A DNA stretch of 64,000 bases from Devosia sp. LC5 (GCF_000735585.1 NZ_JNNO01000047.1:1-64000); one strand, 5' to 3'; counted from the first letter of the stretch, positions 33,902 through 42,745 are shown. Numbers and translations: made by a program. The notes: generated by a model not told the origin, from the letters alone.

Positions 33902-34744
33902 TTGGAGGGAAAAAGCGTCGCCGCGCGTATTCACGACGCCATTCACCGGCTGACCCCGGCCGAAAAGCGTGCTGCCCGCGGCCTGCTCGGCGCCTATCCC
34001 ACGCTGGGCCTGGCTCCCGTGGCCGAGTTCGGCCAGCAGGCCGGCGCGAGTTCAGCCACCGTGCTGCGGTTCGTCTCGCAACTGGGCTACAAATCCTATC
34101 CCGATTTCCAGCGCGCCCTGCGCGACGAGCTGGAGGAGCGCGCCAAATCCCCCCTGCAGCGCGGCCAATCGGCCAGTGCGAGCGCCAGCGACGACAATTT
34201 CCTTGACCGCTTCGTTAGCCAGGCCGCCGGCAATCTGCGCGGCACGGCCGGACTGATCCCGCCATCGGAATTTGAAGCCGTCTGCCAGCGCATCGCCGAG
34301 GCCAAGGGCCAATGCTATCTGGGCGGCGGCCGTTTCACCGATTTCCTGGCCGGTTATATGGAGGCCCATTTGCGGCTGATCCGCCCCGGCATGCGCCGCT
34401 TTGACGGCCGCCCCGCCACCCGCGCCGACCAGATGATCGACGTCCGCCCCGGTGATACGGCCATCCTGTTCGACGTGCGGCGCTATGATCCAAGCCTGCT
34501 CGAGGCGGCTGGCGAGCTGGCGGCCCGGCGGGCACAGATCATCCTTATCACTGACGAATGGATGAGCCCGGTGTCGCGCTATGCCAAATTGGTGCTGCCC
34601 TGCCGCACGGCGCTCGATCGCACCTGGGACGCCAATGGGTCACTGTTCACGCTGGTCGAGGCGATCATTGCGCGGGTGACAGAACTGGCCTGGCCGATTG
34701 CGAGCAAACGGATTGGCTCGATCGAGCCCGGTGGGGTGCCGTAA
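33902..34744 (+). CDS. MurR/RpiR family transcriptional regulator
   Basis: A 280-aa regulator with an N-terminal RpiR helix-turn-helix (about 5-80: LTPAEKRAARGLL, then SSATVLRFVSQLGYKSYPDF) and a C-terminal SIS domain (about 110-255). Known relatives sense sugar phosphates. It starts with TTG at 33902: GGAGG lies 5 bp upstream and there is no nearby in-frame ATG. It is divergent from the amidohydrolase-permease-ligase-dehydrogenase operon, so it is the likely regulator of that operon. An RpiR protein controlling amino-alcohol catabolism would be unusual. It is not adjacent to murQ. Confidence 0.88.
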   Translation: MEGKSVAARIHDAIHRLTPAEKRAARGLLGAYPTLGLAPVAEFGQQAGASSATVLRFVSQLGYKSYPDFQRALRDELEERAKSPLQRGQSASASASDDNFLDRFVSQAAGNLRGTAGLIPPSEFEAVCQRIAEAKGQCYLGGGRFTDFLAGYMEAHLRLIRPGMRRFDGRPATRADQMIDVRPGDTAILFDVRRYDPSLLEAAGELAARRAQIILITDEWMSPVSRYAKLVLPCRTALDRTWDANGSLFTLVEAIIARVTELAWPIASKRIGSIEPGGVP

Positions 34745-34762
34745 GGGCATCGGGATACCTCC

Positions 34763-35308
34763 TTAAAACGAGCGATCCCCCTGCTCTTTCATATAAGCCA
34801 CTTCCTCATCCGTGCTCACCCGCCCCAGTGCCTTGTTGCGGAACGGAAACCGGCCGAAGCGGGCGATGCAGTCGCGGTGACCGGCCATGAAATTCAGCTG
34901 CTCGTCATTGCCCAGAGCCGTGAACAGCCGCACCCCCTCCTCCTGGATCACCAGCGATTCGGCATGCATGAAGGGCATGTAGAAAAAGCTCCGCCATTCC
35001 GGCTGCACCGCCTGATCGGCCCCGGCGGCAATGGCTTCCTGCGCCAGTGCCAGGGCCATCTTGTCCTGCGCGAAGGCCTCCGGCACGCCGCGATGCAATT
35101 GCCGCGAGAACTGGTCGAGCACGATGATTTCGGCCAGCCGCCCCTCCGATGTCCGCCGCCATTGCCAGGCTTCGCCCCGCGCCACTTCGGCATGGGTTTG
35201 CGCAAAAGCCTGGGCCAAAGCCGCGTCGAATTCGGGTTTACCGCCAAACCAATCGTCCTTGCCGTGGTCGATAAACCAGAACCGGATGACATCGTGACTG
35301 CTGCGCAT
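34763..35308 (-). CDS. DUF924 family protein
   Basis: A 181-aa cytoplasmic protein of the widespread DUF924 (YPO3671-like) family. It has the typical start VIRFWFIDHGKDDWFGGKP, the internal IIVLDQFSRQLHRG and RFGRFPFRNKALGR near the C-terminus. The fold is an all-helical TPR-like domain in related proteins; no activity is established. The gene follows the zinc alcohol dehydrogenase by 11 bp and is probably co-transcribed with it. It is convergent with the RpiR gene. Confidence 0.88.
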   Translation of the reverse strand: MRSSHDVIRFWFIDHGKDDWFGGKPEFDAALAQAFAQTHAEVARGEAWQWRRTSEGRLAEIIVLDQFSRQLHRGVPEAFAQDKMALALAQEAIAAGADQAVQPEWRSFFYMPFMHAESLVIQEEGVRLFTALGNDEQLNFMAGHRDCIARFGRFPFRNKALGRVSTDEEVAYMKEQGDRSF

Positions 35309-35319
35309 CGCCCTATCTC

Positions 35320-36321
35320 CTAAACCGTGATGATCGCCTTGATCAGCCCCTCGCGTTCATGCGCCCATTTGGGCAGATTCTTGGGCACATCGTCCAGGCT
35401 GGTGGCGTGGGTGGCCAGATGGTCTGTGGGCACTTCCCCCCGGCGGATGGCCGACATGACATGCTCGAAATCTTCGCGCGTGGCATTGCGCGAGGCGCGG
35501 ATGGTGAGCTCGCGCCGGTGGATTTCGGGGTCTTCCCAGCTCAATGTGCCCTTGACCACGCCGACCAGCGTCAGCGCGCCGCCATTGCGGCAATAATGCA
35601 CGGCCTGGTTCATGGCGGGAATGGCGCCGGTGGCGTCAAATACCGCGTCAAAGCCGGTCGCCATCTTGGCCTTGAACGCCTCGCCTTCGCGATCCTGCAG
35701 CGAGGCCGCGCCGAACCCGAAGCCGCGAGCCGCCTCGAGCTTATCGGCGGCGGCATCGAGAATGGTGACATCGGCGCCGGCAATGCGGGCAAAAAACGCC
35801 GCGCCCAGCCCGATCGGCCCACCGCCGACCACCAGCACCCGCCAGCCCGGCTTGAGTTCGGTGCGCCGCACGGCATGGGCGCCAATGGCCAGAAATTCCA
35901 CCATGGCCGCGTCGCGCAACGACAGATCGCCCGCCGGATAAAGATTGGCCTCGGGCATGACGATCTCCTCGGTCATGCCGCCATCGCCATGCACGCCGAG
36001 TACGCTCAGCGTTTCGCAGCAATTGGTCTTGCCCTCGCGGCAGGCCGGGCAATGGCCGCAGGGCAGATAGGGGTTGATCACTACCGGATCGCCGTCGCGC
36101 AGGCTCGTTGCCCCATTGGCGTCGAGCACCACTCCGCTCAATTCATGCCCCATGATGCGGGGATATTGCAGGAACGGATGCTTGCCTTCGTAGATGTGAT
36201 AATCGGTGCCGCAAATGCCGATATGGCGGATGCCGACGCGAACCCAGCCGGGCTTCAGCGCCGGCCGGTCGATCTCGATCAATGCCAGTTCGCCCGGCGC
36301 GGCACAGCAAATGGCTCGCAT
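35320..36321 (-). CDS. zinc-dependent alcohol dehydrogenase (MDR, sugar-acid/polyol type)
   Basis: Medium-chain dehydrogenase, 333 aa from the ATG at 36321. The catalytic zinc ligands are Cys37 (GICGTD) and His59-Glu60 (IMGHE). The structural zinc set is Cys88, Cys91, Cys94 and Cys102 (CGHCPACREGKTNCC). The NAD motif GGGPIGLGAAFFA follows near 163. The sequence resembles L-galactonate/L-idonate 5-dehydrogenases; the true substrate is unknown. Its ribosome site GGGAGAA is in the 3' arm of a perfect 8-bp hairpin, and a 14-bp palindrome lies just upstream, so it is probably regulated. Confidence 0.86.
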   Translation of the reverse strand: MRAICCAAPGELALIEIDRPALKPGWVRVGIRHIGICGTDYHIYEGKHPFLQYPRIMGHELSGVVLDANGATSLRDGDPVVINPYLPCGHCPACREGKTNCCETLSVLGVHGDGGMTEEIVMPEANLYPAGDLSLRDAAMVEFLAIGAHAVRRTELKPGWRVLVVGGGPIGLGAAFFARIAGADVTILDAAADKLEAARGFGFGAASLQDREGEAFKAKMATGFDAVFDATGAIPAMNQAVHYCRNGGALTLVGVVKGTLSWEDPEIHRRELTIRASRNATREDFEHVMSAIRRGEVPTDHLATHATSLDDVPKNLPKWAHEREGLIKAIITV

Positions 36322-36326
36322 GTCTG

Positions 36327-36365
36327 GTTCTCCCACCTCATTGGCGGGAGAACTAACATGTTAGT
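36327..36365 (-). promoter_or_regulatory. operator palindrome and RBS-sequestering hairpin
   Basis: The perfect 14-bp palindrome ACTAACATGTTAGT (36352-36365) looks like a GntR/FCD-type operator. Overlapping it toward the gene is an 8-bp inverted repeat GTTCTCCC / GGGAGAAC (36327-36334 and 36346-36353). In the dehydrogenase mRNA its 3' arm is the ribosome site, so the site would be masked when the hairpin forms. Confidence 0.6.
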
Positions 36366-36400
36366 GCGCGAACAGAAAGTGCAGACTGAGACGGACTTCA

Positions 36401-36490
36401 CCTCGCCCCTCAGGGGAGAGGTCGGCGCGCGGCACCGGGTGAGGGGTGCGATGCTGCAATATTCCACCAGCATCGCTCCCCTCAGCCCGC
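36401..36490. repeat. family E element, truncated
   Basis: Only the left outer arm and the inner palindrome of family E are present; the right outer arm is missing, and the element runs into the 3' end of the VOC gene, whose TGA (36482-36484) lies in repeat-derived sequence. Confidence 0.7.
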
Positions 36491-37399
36491 CAATACCCTA
36501 ATCCGATTGCCGAACGGATCCTGCGTTTCGATGCCATTTTCTGCTTCGGCAACCGGCGCATTGGCGGCAGCCAAGCGAGCCCGAACCCCATCAAGCGTCG
36601 TCCCATCCGGCACCACAATCGTGAACCAGCGCAGTCCGGCCGACCCCGCCTGCGGCAGGCCGGCATTGGGGCCCGACCAGATATTGAAGGCAATGGTATG
36701 GGGCATGTAGTCGAGCCCCACATCGCCCATGCCGAAGGACTGGATCAGCATGAACCCGGCAAAGCCGATGACATCGCGATAAAAATCCATCGCCATATGC
36801 AGGTCGTTGACATGGACATGCACATGCCCGATCCGCGTGCCGGCCGGCATGCGGGGCGCGACCACGGGGCTCTCACCCAGTTCCGCCAGCAGGCCATCGA
36901 GATCGATCGGGTCGCGGCCCGAATGCGGCTTGCCTTCCCTGGTTACGGCATAATGGCCGGTTTCCGGGTCGCTCAGCGTGCCGCGCCAGGGCGTCTCGAA
37001 GGTGATTTCGATGCCATTGCCATCGAGATCCCATAGATAAATCGCCTCGGAAACCAGATGGTCGGTGGGCGAAATCCGCACATTGCGCTGCAGTGCCCGC
37101 ACAGCCATTTGCGCCAGGTCGGCCCGGCGCGGTACATGAATGGCCACATGATAAAGCCCGATCGTGTGGCGCTGGCTGGGCCGGACAGCGCCGGTTTCGA
37201 GTACGATCAGCGGCTTGCCGCCGGCGCCCAGGGTCAGCTCCTTGCCCTGCTCGGCGATGAGATCGAGCCCCACTACATCCTGCCAGATGGCAAGGGCGCG
37301 GGCCCGGTCGGTGACGGCGATATGCACCGGCCCCAGACTTGTGGTCAGCGGCAGGACAGGCTTGGACCGAACGTCGGTCTGGATGCTGGCATCGATCAT
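36482..37399 (-). CDS. VOC family ring-cleaving dioxygenase-like protein (CatE type)
   Basis: A 305-aa protein with two vicinal-oxygen-chelate modules, like B. subtilis CatE (catechol 2,3-dioxygenase family). The first module starts SLGPVHIAVTDRARALAIW (about 24-42) with HTIGLYHVAIHVP later. The second has TRIGHVHVHVNDLHMAMDFY near residue 178. His and Glu residues suited to metal binding are present. The start at 37399 has AAGGAGG; the longer frame is rejected. The substrate is unknown. The gene's stop is in the family E repeat. The DUF-dehydrogenase pair lies 160 bp downstream on the same strand. Confidence 0.82.
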   Translation of the reverse strand: MIDASIQTDVRSKPVLPLTTSLGPVHIAVTDRARALAIWQDVVGLDLIAEQGKELTLGAGGKPLIVLETGAVRPSQRHTIGLYHVAIHVPRRADLAQMAVRALQRNVRISPTDHLVSEAIYLWDLDGNGIEITFETPWRGTLSDPETGHYAVTREGKPHSGRDPIDLDGLLAELGESPVVAPRMPAGTRIGHVHVHVNDLHMAMDFYRDVIGFAGFMLIQSFGMGDVGLDYMPHTIAFNIWSGPNAGLPQAGSAGLRWFTIVVPDGTTLDGVRARLAAANAPVAEAENGIETQDPFGNRIRVLAG

Positions 37400-37488
37400 G
37401 ATGGCCTCCTTGATTGGCCTCAAGATAGGCGCATCCGGCCAGCCGGGCATCCCCGCTTCATCGAACAGTGTGATCGCCTTGGCCGTGA

Positions 37489-39072
37489 TCAGGGAACAGT
37501 CAACTCGTCCGCCAGCTTGATCAATTCGAACCGGCTGGCGCGGATGTCCAGCTCGATGCGCCAGATGCCGGCCACGGGGATGGTCAGCCCCTCGACAGAC
37601 CACAGGCCATCCTGCTCGGTGGCGACCCGCGTGAACGGCTCGATACCCAAAGCGGGTGCCGAGAGCGTCACCGCGACATCGAGCGGGGAGATCGGCATGC
37701 CCTCAAGATCGGTCAGCCAGATGTCGAGACCAACCGGCCCCGCCTGCCCCGGCGCCAGGCTGACCATGGCCATGGTCGTGGCGTCCATCAGGTGGAGCAT
37801 CAGCGGCTCGGCGGGAATGCCCGCCTCCACCGTGGCAAGAGCGCGCGGCGGCGGGGTAAAACGCCAGCCTGCCACCAGACCAAGGATGACCAGGATCAGC
37901 AGCACTTCGAGCACGATTGACTGACGCAGCCGCTGCCGCGCACTGGCGTCGCCAGCCAGAGCCGGCCTGGTCAGCCAAAGCCGGTTCCACAGCGCCAGGC
38001 CAAACAGCACGGCAAGCAGGCAGAGTTTCGCGCCAAGGATCAGACCATAGGGCGCCAGCCAGTGCGGACCAGGCCAGCCCATCTGGATCACCGCTAGGGT
38101 CACGCCGGACAACACGATCGGCGCCACGGCAAAGGGCACGAAGCGGGAAAATTGCGCCAGCGCCTGATCGGCCGCAGCACTGCGCTCACGCAGCAACAAA
38201 AACAGCGGCAGCAACGCACCGGCCCAGAAGATAATGCCGGCAATATGCAGGAACACGGCGGGCCGGGTCAGCCATTGCGGGCTGGCGGCGCCGGCATGGC
38301 CGCTCAGCGCCAGCGCGAGCGCGCCGGTAATCAGCGCGAGCCAGGCAAAAACGGCCGCTACCTTGCCCCGCTTCAAACACAGCGCAACCAACGCCAGCAG
38401 AAATCCGATGCCGATGGCCAGAACCGTCGCGCCATAGCTGGTGGCAAAACCGGTGTCCAGGATGCGCGCATTGGCCGACAGCAGCGGCAGCCCAAGCGCG
38501 TCCAGCCCTTGCAGCCACAAGCTGAGCACGGCAGCCGGCAGTCCGATGATCACCAGGCCAATAGAAGCCTTTTCCGCCCCCAACGGCAGGCTCGCCACCG
38601 ATCCGAACACCGCCCCGCCAATGCCGGCGAACAGGGCGATGAACAGCACCGCCTTGCTGGCCCACAAGATCACACCGACAGCCGGATCGCTCACTTCTGC
38701 CGCGGCGGCCCCGGTAATCGTGCCGACGGAAAACACCAGCGAGCCACCAATAGGGTGGCCATCGGTGGACACGACCCGCCAACTCAGAACATGGGTGCCC
38801 TGGGGCAGACCAGCCGGCAGCGTCACCGCCACACTCTCGCCGCCGGTCGTGCCAGCGAGCAGATCGCTTTTGCCGCCATCACTGCCGATCAGGCTGATCG
38901 CGAGCGGGCTGACCGGCTCGTTGAACTGCAGCTGCACCGCCTGCGGCGCGCTCTCGAGCACGGCATTGTCAGCCGGATCAGCCGACAGCAATTGCGCATG
39001 CGCCCAGGCCCGCATAGGCACAAGCAAGGCCAGCAACAGGCTGAGCGCAAGAATGATCCGGAAATGGCGCAT
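37489..39072 (-). CDS. copper transport protein, CopC-CopD-YtkA fusion (YcnJ-like)
   Basis: A 527-aa three-part copper protein. Residues 1-24 are a signal peptide ending AWA. The mature N-terminus HAQLLSADPADNAVL is a CopC domain with its amino-terminal copper-binding His. Seven to eight hydrophobic segments (about 140-425) form the CopD membrane domain. The C-terminal ~110 residues are YtkA/FixH-like. This order matches YcnJ of B. subtilis, implicated in copper uptake. The ATG at 39072 has GGAG 7 bp upstream; a GTG at 39084 is an alternative. It lies downstream of a YcnI-like gene and a DUF2946-like gene, forming a copper locus. Confidence 0.88.
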   Translation of the reverse strand: MRHFRIILALSLLLALLVPMRAWAHAQLLSADPADNAVLESAPQAVQLQFNEPVSPLAISLIGSDGGKSDLLAGTTGGESVAVTLPAGLPQGTHVLSWRVVSTDGHPIGGSLVFSVGTITGAAAAEVSDPAVGVILWASKAVLFIALFAGIGGAVFGSVASLPLGAEKASIGLVIIGLPAAVLSLWLQGLDALGLPLLSANARILDTGFATSYGATVLAIGIGFLLALVALCLKRGKVAAVFAWLALITGALALALSGHAGAASPQWLTRPAVFLHIAGIIFWAGALLPLFLLLRERSAAADQALAQFSRFVPFAVAPIVLSGVTLAVIQMGWPGPHWLAPYGLILGAKLCLLAVLFGLALWNRLWLTRPALAGDASARQRLRQSIVLEVLLILVILGLVAGWRFTPPPRALATVEAGIPAEPLMLHLMDATTMAMVSLAPGQAGPVGLDIWLTDLEGMPISPLDVAVTLSAPALGIEPFTRVATEQDGLWSVEGLTIPVAGIWRIELDIRASRFELIKLADELTVP

Positions 39073-39129
39073 GATGCACTCCACAAGCGCTCCCCTCTTG
39101 AGGGGAAATTATCGCATATGCCGGGCTCA

Positions 39130-39247
39130 CCTCGCCCCTCAGGGGAGAGGTCGGCGCGCAGCGCCGGGTGAGGGGTGCGATGCTGCCACGGGAGTGGTGT
39201 CCCAGCATCGCACCCCTCACCCTGACCCTCTCCCCTGAGGGGCGAGG
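39130..39247. repeat. family E palindromic element
   Basis: A 118-bp full copy of family E between the YcnI-like gene and the CopC-CopD fusion. A further C/G-run hairpin follows at about 39280-39300. Together they fill the 248-bp spacer within the presumed copper operon. Confidence 0.8.
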
Positions 39248-39320
39248 GGACGATGACGCCCTGAATTTGTATGTTCCCTCCCCCCTGGGGGGGAGGGAAG
39301 CCGATCGCAGCGCTCAGCCC

Positions 39321-39842
39321 TTAATGCCCCGCATCCGCCGGGAGCAGTTCCAGGCTGGGTGCGGGCATTTCGGCATCCTCAGCCCCGGTCACGTCGATCC
39401 AGGCTTCCTCGCCATTGGCGCATTCCTGCACCACGGGGAAGTAGAACCGACCCGGCTCGAGCGTTCCCGCAAAAGTGCCGCGGAAGGTGAATTCGTCGTA
39501 GAATTCATTGGGCAGGCTGCCGCCCGACCAGACGATTTCCTTGACCCCTTCGGTCAGGGTGGTGCCGTGATTGTCATAGCTGCCCGCATAGGGGCCGGTG
39601 ACGGTTTCCAGTGTCCAGCCCGCATGGGGCATGGGCTTCACATTGTAGAAGCCCTCGGGAATCTGGATGCGCAACGTGGTCGTCGCCTCGGCGCCGCAGC
39701 CATGGGGCACGCGGACCACGGCCTTATAGGTGGAGCCGAGCTTGGCCTCTTTCACTTCGAGCGTGACATGGGCAAAGGCGGGCGCGGACAGGGCAGCAAG
39801 GGTTGCGACGGCCACAGCCGCGCGAGCAAAAATACGGATCAT
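39321..39842 (-). CDS. YcnI-like DUF1775 copper-binding protein
   Basis: A 173-aa exported protein. The signal peptide ends near residue 23 (APAFA), exposing His at the mature N-terminus (HVTLEVKEAKLGSTYKAVVRV). In B. subtilis YcnI that His helps bind Cu(II). The conserved RVPHGCGAEATTTLRIQIP follows, with a Trp-containing sheet region. The family C-terminal membrane anchor is absent here, so it may be free in the periplasm. The start at 39842 is chosen over longer frames. Gene order DUF2946-like, YcnI-like, CopC-CopD fusion supports copper acquisition or tolerance. Confidence 0.88.
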   Translation of the reverse strand: MIRIFARAAVAVATLAALSAPAFAHVTLEVKEAKLGSTYKAVVRVPHGCGAEATTTLRIQIPEGFYNVKPMPHAGWTLETVTGPYAGSYDNHGTTLTEGVKEIVWSGGSLPNEFYDEFTFRGTFAGTLEPGRFYFPVVQECANGEEAWIDVTGAEDAEMPAPSLELLPADAGH

Positions 39843-39894
39843 GATGATTTCCAGCAATAAAATGGTCTGATTGGCAGCAAAGCTGCCGCTTGGA

Positions 39895-40281
39895 TCAGGC
39901 CAAAGCTGGCGGGGCGCGCGCTTGCCCGATATGGGCCGGCATGGCGAATGCATCGGGCGCGGGCCGCAGCGCATAGGCGACGACTTCGCCAATGCGGATG
40001 ATCCCGACATGCAGCACTGCCGGCTCGACAGAAGCCAGTTCGTTCTTGGCTATGCCGGAAGCGGCGCATTTGACCGCAACCGTCGTCTTGTTGCCGTCGG
40101 CATCCTGAGCTAGTGGCGCGCAGATTGACCAGCCAATGTCGGTCGCAAAACCGATGCTGGCCAGATCGCGCTGCAGTCCGGCGGCCTGATGCAGCGGCGC
40201 CAGGAGCGTCAGCACATAGATGGCCAGCACCGCAAAAGCGGCGCCCATCTCGCGTGCTATGGTCCTGTTCCGAAACGGCAT
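39895..40281 (-). CDS. DUF2946-like small membrane/exported protein of the copper locus
   Basis: A 128-aa protein with one N-terminal hydrophobic segment (about 11-30, GAAFAVLAIYVLTLLAPL), probably a membrane anchor or signal. The rest contains Cys residues in WSICAPL and VKCAASG but no obvious heme or CxxC motif. By position and length it resembles DUF2946 proteins often found with copper genes; the match is weak by eye. It starts 40281 (RBS GGGGAAGG) and is first in a unit with the YcnI-like and CopC-CopD genes. A symmetrical operator candidate lies 43-68 bp upstream. Confidence 0.6.
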   Translation of the reverse strand: MPFRNRTIAREMGAAFAVLAIYVLTLLAPLHQAAGLQRDLASIGFATDIGWSICAPLAQDADGNKTTVAVKCAASGIAKNELASVEPAVLHVGIIRIGEVVAYALRPAPDAFAMPAHIGQARAPPALA

Positions 40282-40323
40282 GCAAACCTTCCCCCGTGGT
40301 AAGGCTGTAGCGCGGGGCTCGCT

Positions 40324-40349
40324 CTGCGACAAGGCTACAGATGTCGCAG
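40324..40349. promoter_or_regulatory. inverted repeat upstream of the copper operon
   Basis: A perfect 8-bp inverted repeat CTGCGACA-N10-TGTCGCAG lies 43 bp upstream of the DUF2946-like gene and about 100 bp upstream of tex. It does not match the MerR-type CueR/HmrR copper box I know. It is a plausible regulator site for the copper genes. Confidence 0.5.
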
Positions 40350-40450
40350 GTGGCATCGCTCGTGAGCTGAGGATATCACGGGCGATTGGGTGTCATCCCC
40401 CGAGCAAGCCCGATATGGTCGCGCCTCGATTTGGAGCATCCGACACATTC

Positions 40451-42745
40451 ATGGCCGACCTCGACACCCGTATCGCCACCCAGATTGCCACTGAAATTGC
40501 CGCCCGCCCGGCCCAGGCCCTGGCGGCTATCGAATTGCTGGATGGCGGGGCGACCGTGCCCTTCATCGCCCGCTACCGCAAGGAAGTGACAGGCGGGCTG
40601 GACGATACGCAATTGCGCCTCTTGTCCGAGCGGCTGGGCTATCTGCGCGAGCTGGAAGCGCGGCGGGCGACGATCCTGAAATCCATCGAGGAGCAGGGCA
40701 AACTGACGCGGGTTCTGACCGCCTCCATCATTGGCGCGGCGACCAAGGCGGAGCTGGAAGACCTTTACCTGCCGTTCAAGCCCAAGCGCCGCACCAAGGC
40801 CGAGATTGCCCGCGAGCGCGGATTGGGCCCGCTGGCCGAGGCGATCCTGGCCGACCGCCGCGCCGATCCGGTGGCGCTGGCGGCTGCCTATATCACCCCC
40901 GACGTGCCCGGCACCAGGGAAGCGCTGGAAGGCGCCCGCGATATCGTCATCGAGGGCCTGTCGGAAAATGCCGCTCTGCTCGGAAGGCTGCGCCAGCATA
41001 TGCGCGACAAGGCCATGTTGCGGGCGCGTGTGGTGACCGGCAAGGAAGAGGCCGGCGCCAAATTTTCCGATTATTTCGACCATTCCGAGCGCTGGACGAA
41101 AGTCGCCGGGCACCGCGCCATGGCCATGATGCGCGGGCGCGACGAGGACATGCTCAGCCTTGAAATCGAGGTGGATGCGGATGTGACCGACCCGATCAAG
41201 CCAGTCGAGCGGCTGGTGATCTCGGCCCTTGAAGCCCAGGGGCCGGGGGCCGGCGATGCCTGGCTGCGCGAGGTCGCCAGCTGGGCCTGGCGCACGCGGC
41301 TGCGGGTATCGCTCTCGGTCGATCTGATGGTGGAATTGCGTGAACGGGCCGAGGTGGAAGCCATTGCGGTCTTTGCCCGCAATCTCAAGGACCTGCTGCT
41401 GGCCGCCCCGGCCGGCGCCCGCCCCACAATGGGGCTCGACCCCGGCATTCGCACCGGCGTCAAGGTCGCGGTGATCGACGCCACCGGCAAGGTGCTCGAT
41501 ACCGATACGGTCTATCCGTTCCAGCCGCGCAACGATGTGATGGGCGCCCAGGCCAGCCTCAAGCACCTCATCGCCAAGCACGGGATCGAGCTGATTGCCA
41601 TCGGCAATGGCACGGGCAGCCGCGAGACCGAAAAGCTGGTGCTGGACCTGATCGAGCGCCTGCCCGCCCCCAGGCCGACCAAGGTGATCGTCTCGGAAGC
41701 CGGGGCCTCGGTCTATTCGGCCTCCGAGCTGGCCGCCGCCGAATTCCCCAATCTCGACGTCTCGCTGCGCGGCGCGGTCTCCATCGCCCGGCGCCTCCAG
41801 GACCCCTTGGCCGAACTGGTCAAGATCGAGCCCAAGGCGATCGGCGTGGGGCAATATCAGCACGATGTCGATCAATACCGGCTCAGCCGCTCGCTCGATG
41901 GCGTGGTGGAAGATGCGGTGAACGCGGTCGGTGTCGATCTCAACACCGCCTCCGCCCCGCTCCTCGCCCGCATTTCGGGGCTGGGCGGGTCGGTGGCCGA
42001 GGCCATTGTCAGCCACCGCGACGCCAATGGCCCCTTCCCCACCCGCAAGGCCCTGCTCGAAGTGCCGCGCCTGGGCCAGCGCACCTTCGAGCAATGTGCG
42101 GGCTTTTTGCGCATCAGCAATGGCGCCGAACCCCTCGACGCCTCCTCGGTCCACCCCGAAGCCTATGGCGTTGCCCGCAAGATCGTTGCCGCCTGCGGCC
42201 GCGACCTGCGCAGCCTGATGGGTGACAAATCGGCTTTGGCCGGGCTCGATCCCGCCCGCTTCGTCGATGACCGTTTCGGCCTGCCGACCGTGCGCGACAT
42301 TTTCCTCGAACTGGAAAAGCCCGGCCGCGACCCCCGCCCCGCCTTCAAGACGGCGACCTTTGCCGAGGGCGTCGATGACATCAAGCATCTGAAACCCGGC
42401 ATGCAGCTCGAAGGCACGGTGACCAATGTCGCCGCCTTCGGCGCCTTCGTCGATATCGGGGTGCATCAGGATGGGCTGGTGCATGTGTCCCAGCTGGCCG
42501 ACAGCTTCGTCAAGGACCCCCATGCCGTGGTCAAGGCCGGCGACGTGGTCAAGGTGCGCGTCGTCGAAGTCGATGTCGCCCGCAAGCGCATTGGCCTGAC
42601 CATGCGCCGCGAGATCGACGCCAATGCACCGCGCGAGATGCCCCGCGACAAGCCGGTCCGCCCATCGCAGCGGCCACAACAGCCGTCCAACCCACTGGGC
42701 TCGCTCGGCGACCGGCTGAATGAGGCGATGCGCAAAAAGCAGTAA
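40451..42745 (+). CDS. tex: Tex family RNA-binding transcriptional accessory protein
   Basis: A 764-aa Tex/YhgF-type protein. Order of domains: N-terminal helical region; a YqgF-like RNase H fold around residues 320-450 (TMGLDPGIRTGVKVAVID); helix-hairpin-helix repeats around 490-565 (GVDLNTASAPLLARISGLG); and a C-terminal S1 RNA-binding domain around 640-715 (LEGTVTNVAAFGAFVDIGVHQDGLVHVS). Tex binds RNA and influences transcription and stress survival. The ATG at 40451 gives the family N-terminus; longer frames overlap the copper promoter. It is monocistronic, divergent from the copper genes. Confidence 0.95.
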   Translation: MADLDTRIATQIATEIAARPAQALAAIELLDGGATVPFIARYRKEVTGGLDDTQLRLLSERLGYLRELEARRATILKSIEEQGKLTRVLTASIIGAATKAELEDLYLPFKPKRRTKAEIARERGLGPLAEAILADRRADPVALAAAYITPDVPGTREALEGARDIVIEGLSENAALLGRLRQHMRDKAMLRARVVTGKEEAGAKFSDYFDHSERWTKVAGHRAMAMMRGRDEDMLSLEIEVDADVTDPIKPVERLVISALEAQGPGAGDAWLREVASWAWRTRLRVSLSVDLMVELRERAEVEAIAVFARNLKDLLLAAPAGARPTMGLDPGIRTGVKVAVIDATGKVLDTDTVYPFQPRNDVMGAQASLKHLIAKHGIELIAIGNGTGSRETEKLVLDLIERLPAPRPTKVIVSEAGASVYSASELAAAEFPNLDVSLRGAVSIARRLQDPLAELVKIEPKAIGVGQYQHDVDQYRLSRSLDGVVEDAVNAVGVDLNTASAPLLARISGLGGSVAEAIVSHRDANGPFPTRKALLEVPRLGQRTFEQCAGFLRISNGAEPLDASSVHPEAYGVARKIVAACGRDLRSLMGDKSALAGLDPARFVDDRFGLPTVRDIFLELEKPGRDPRPAFKTATFAEGVDDIKHLKPGMQLEGTVTNVAAFGAFVDIGVHQDGLVHVSQLADSFVKDPHAVVKAGDVVKVRVVEVDVARKRIGLTMRREIDANAPREMPRDKPVRPSQRPQQPSNPLGSLGDRLNEAMRKKQ

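Noticed and set aside
33902..34744. RpiR regulator as MurR for murQ
   Set aside because: It is 30 kb from murQ and divergent from the amino-alcohol operon with its own operator, so local control is more likely.
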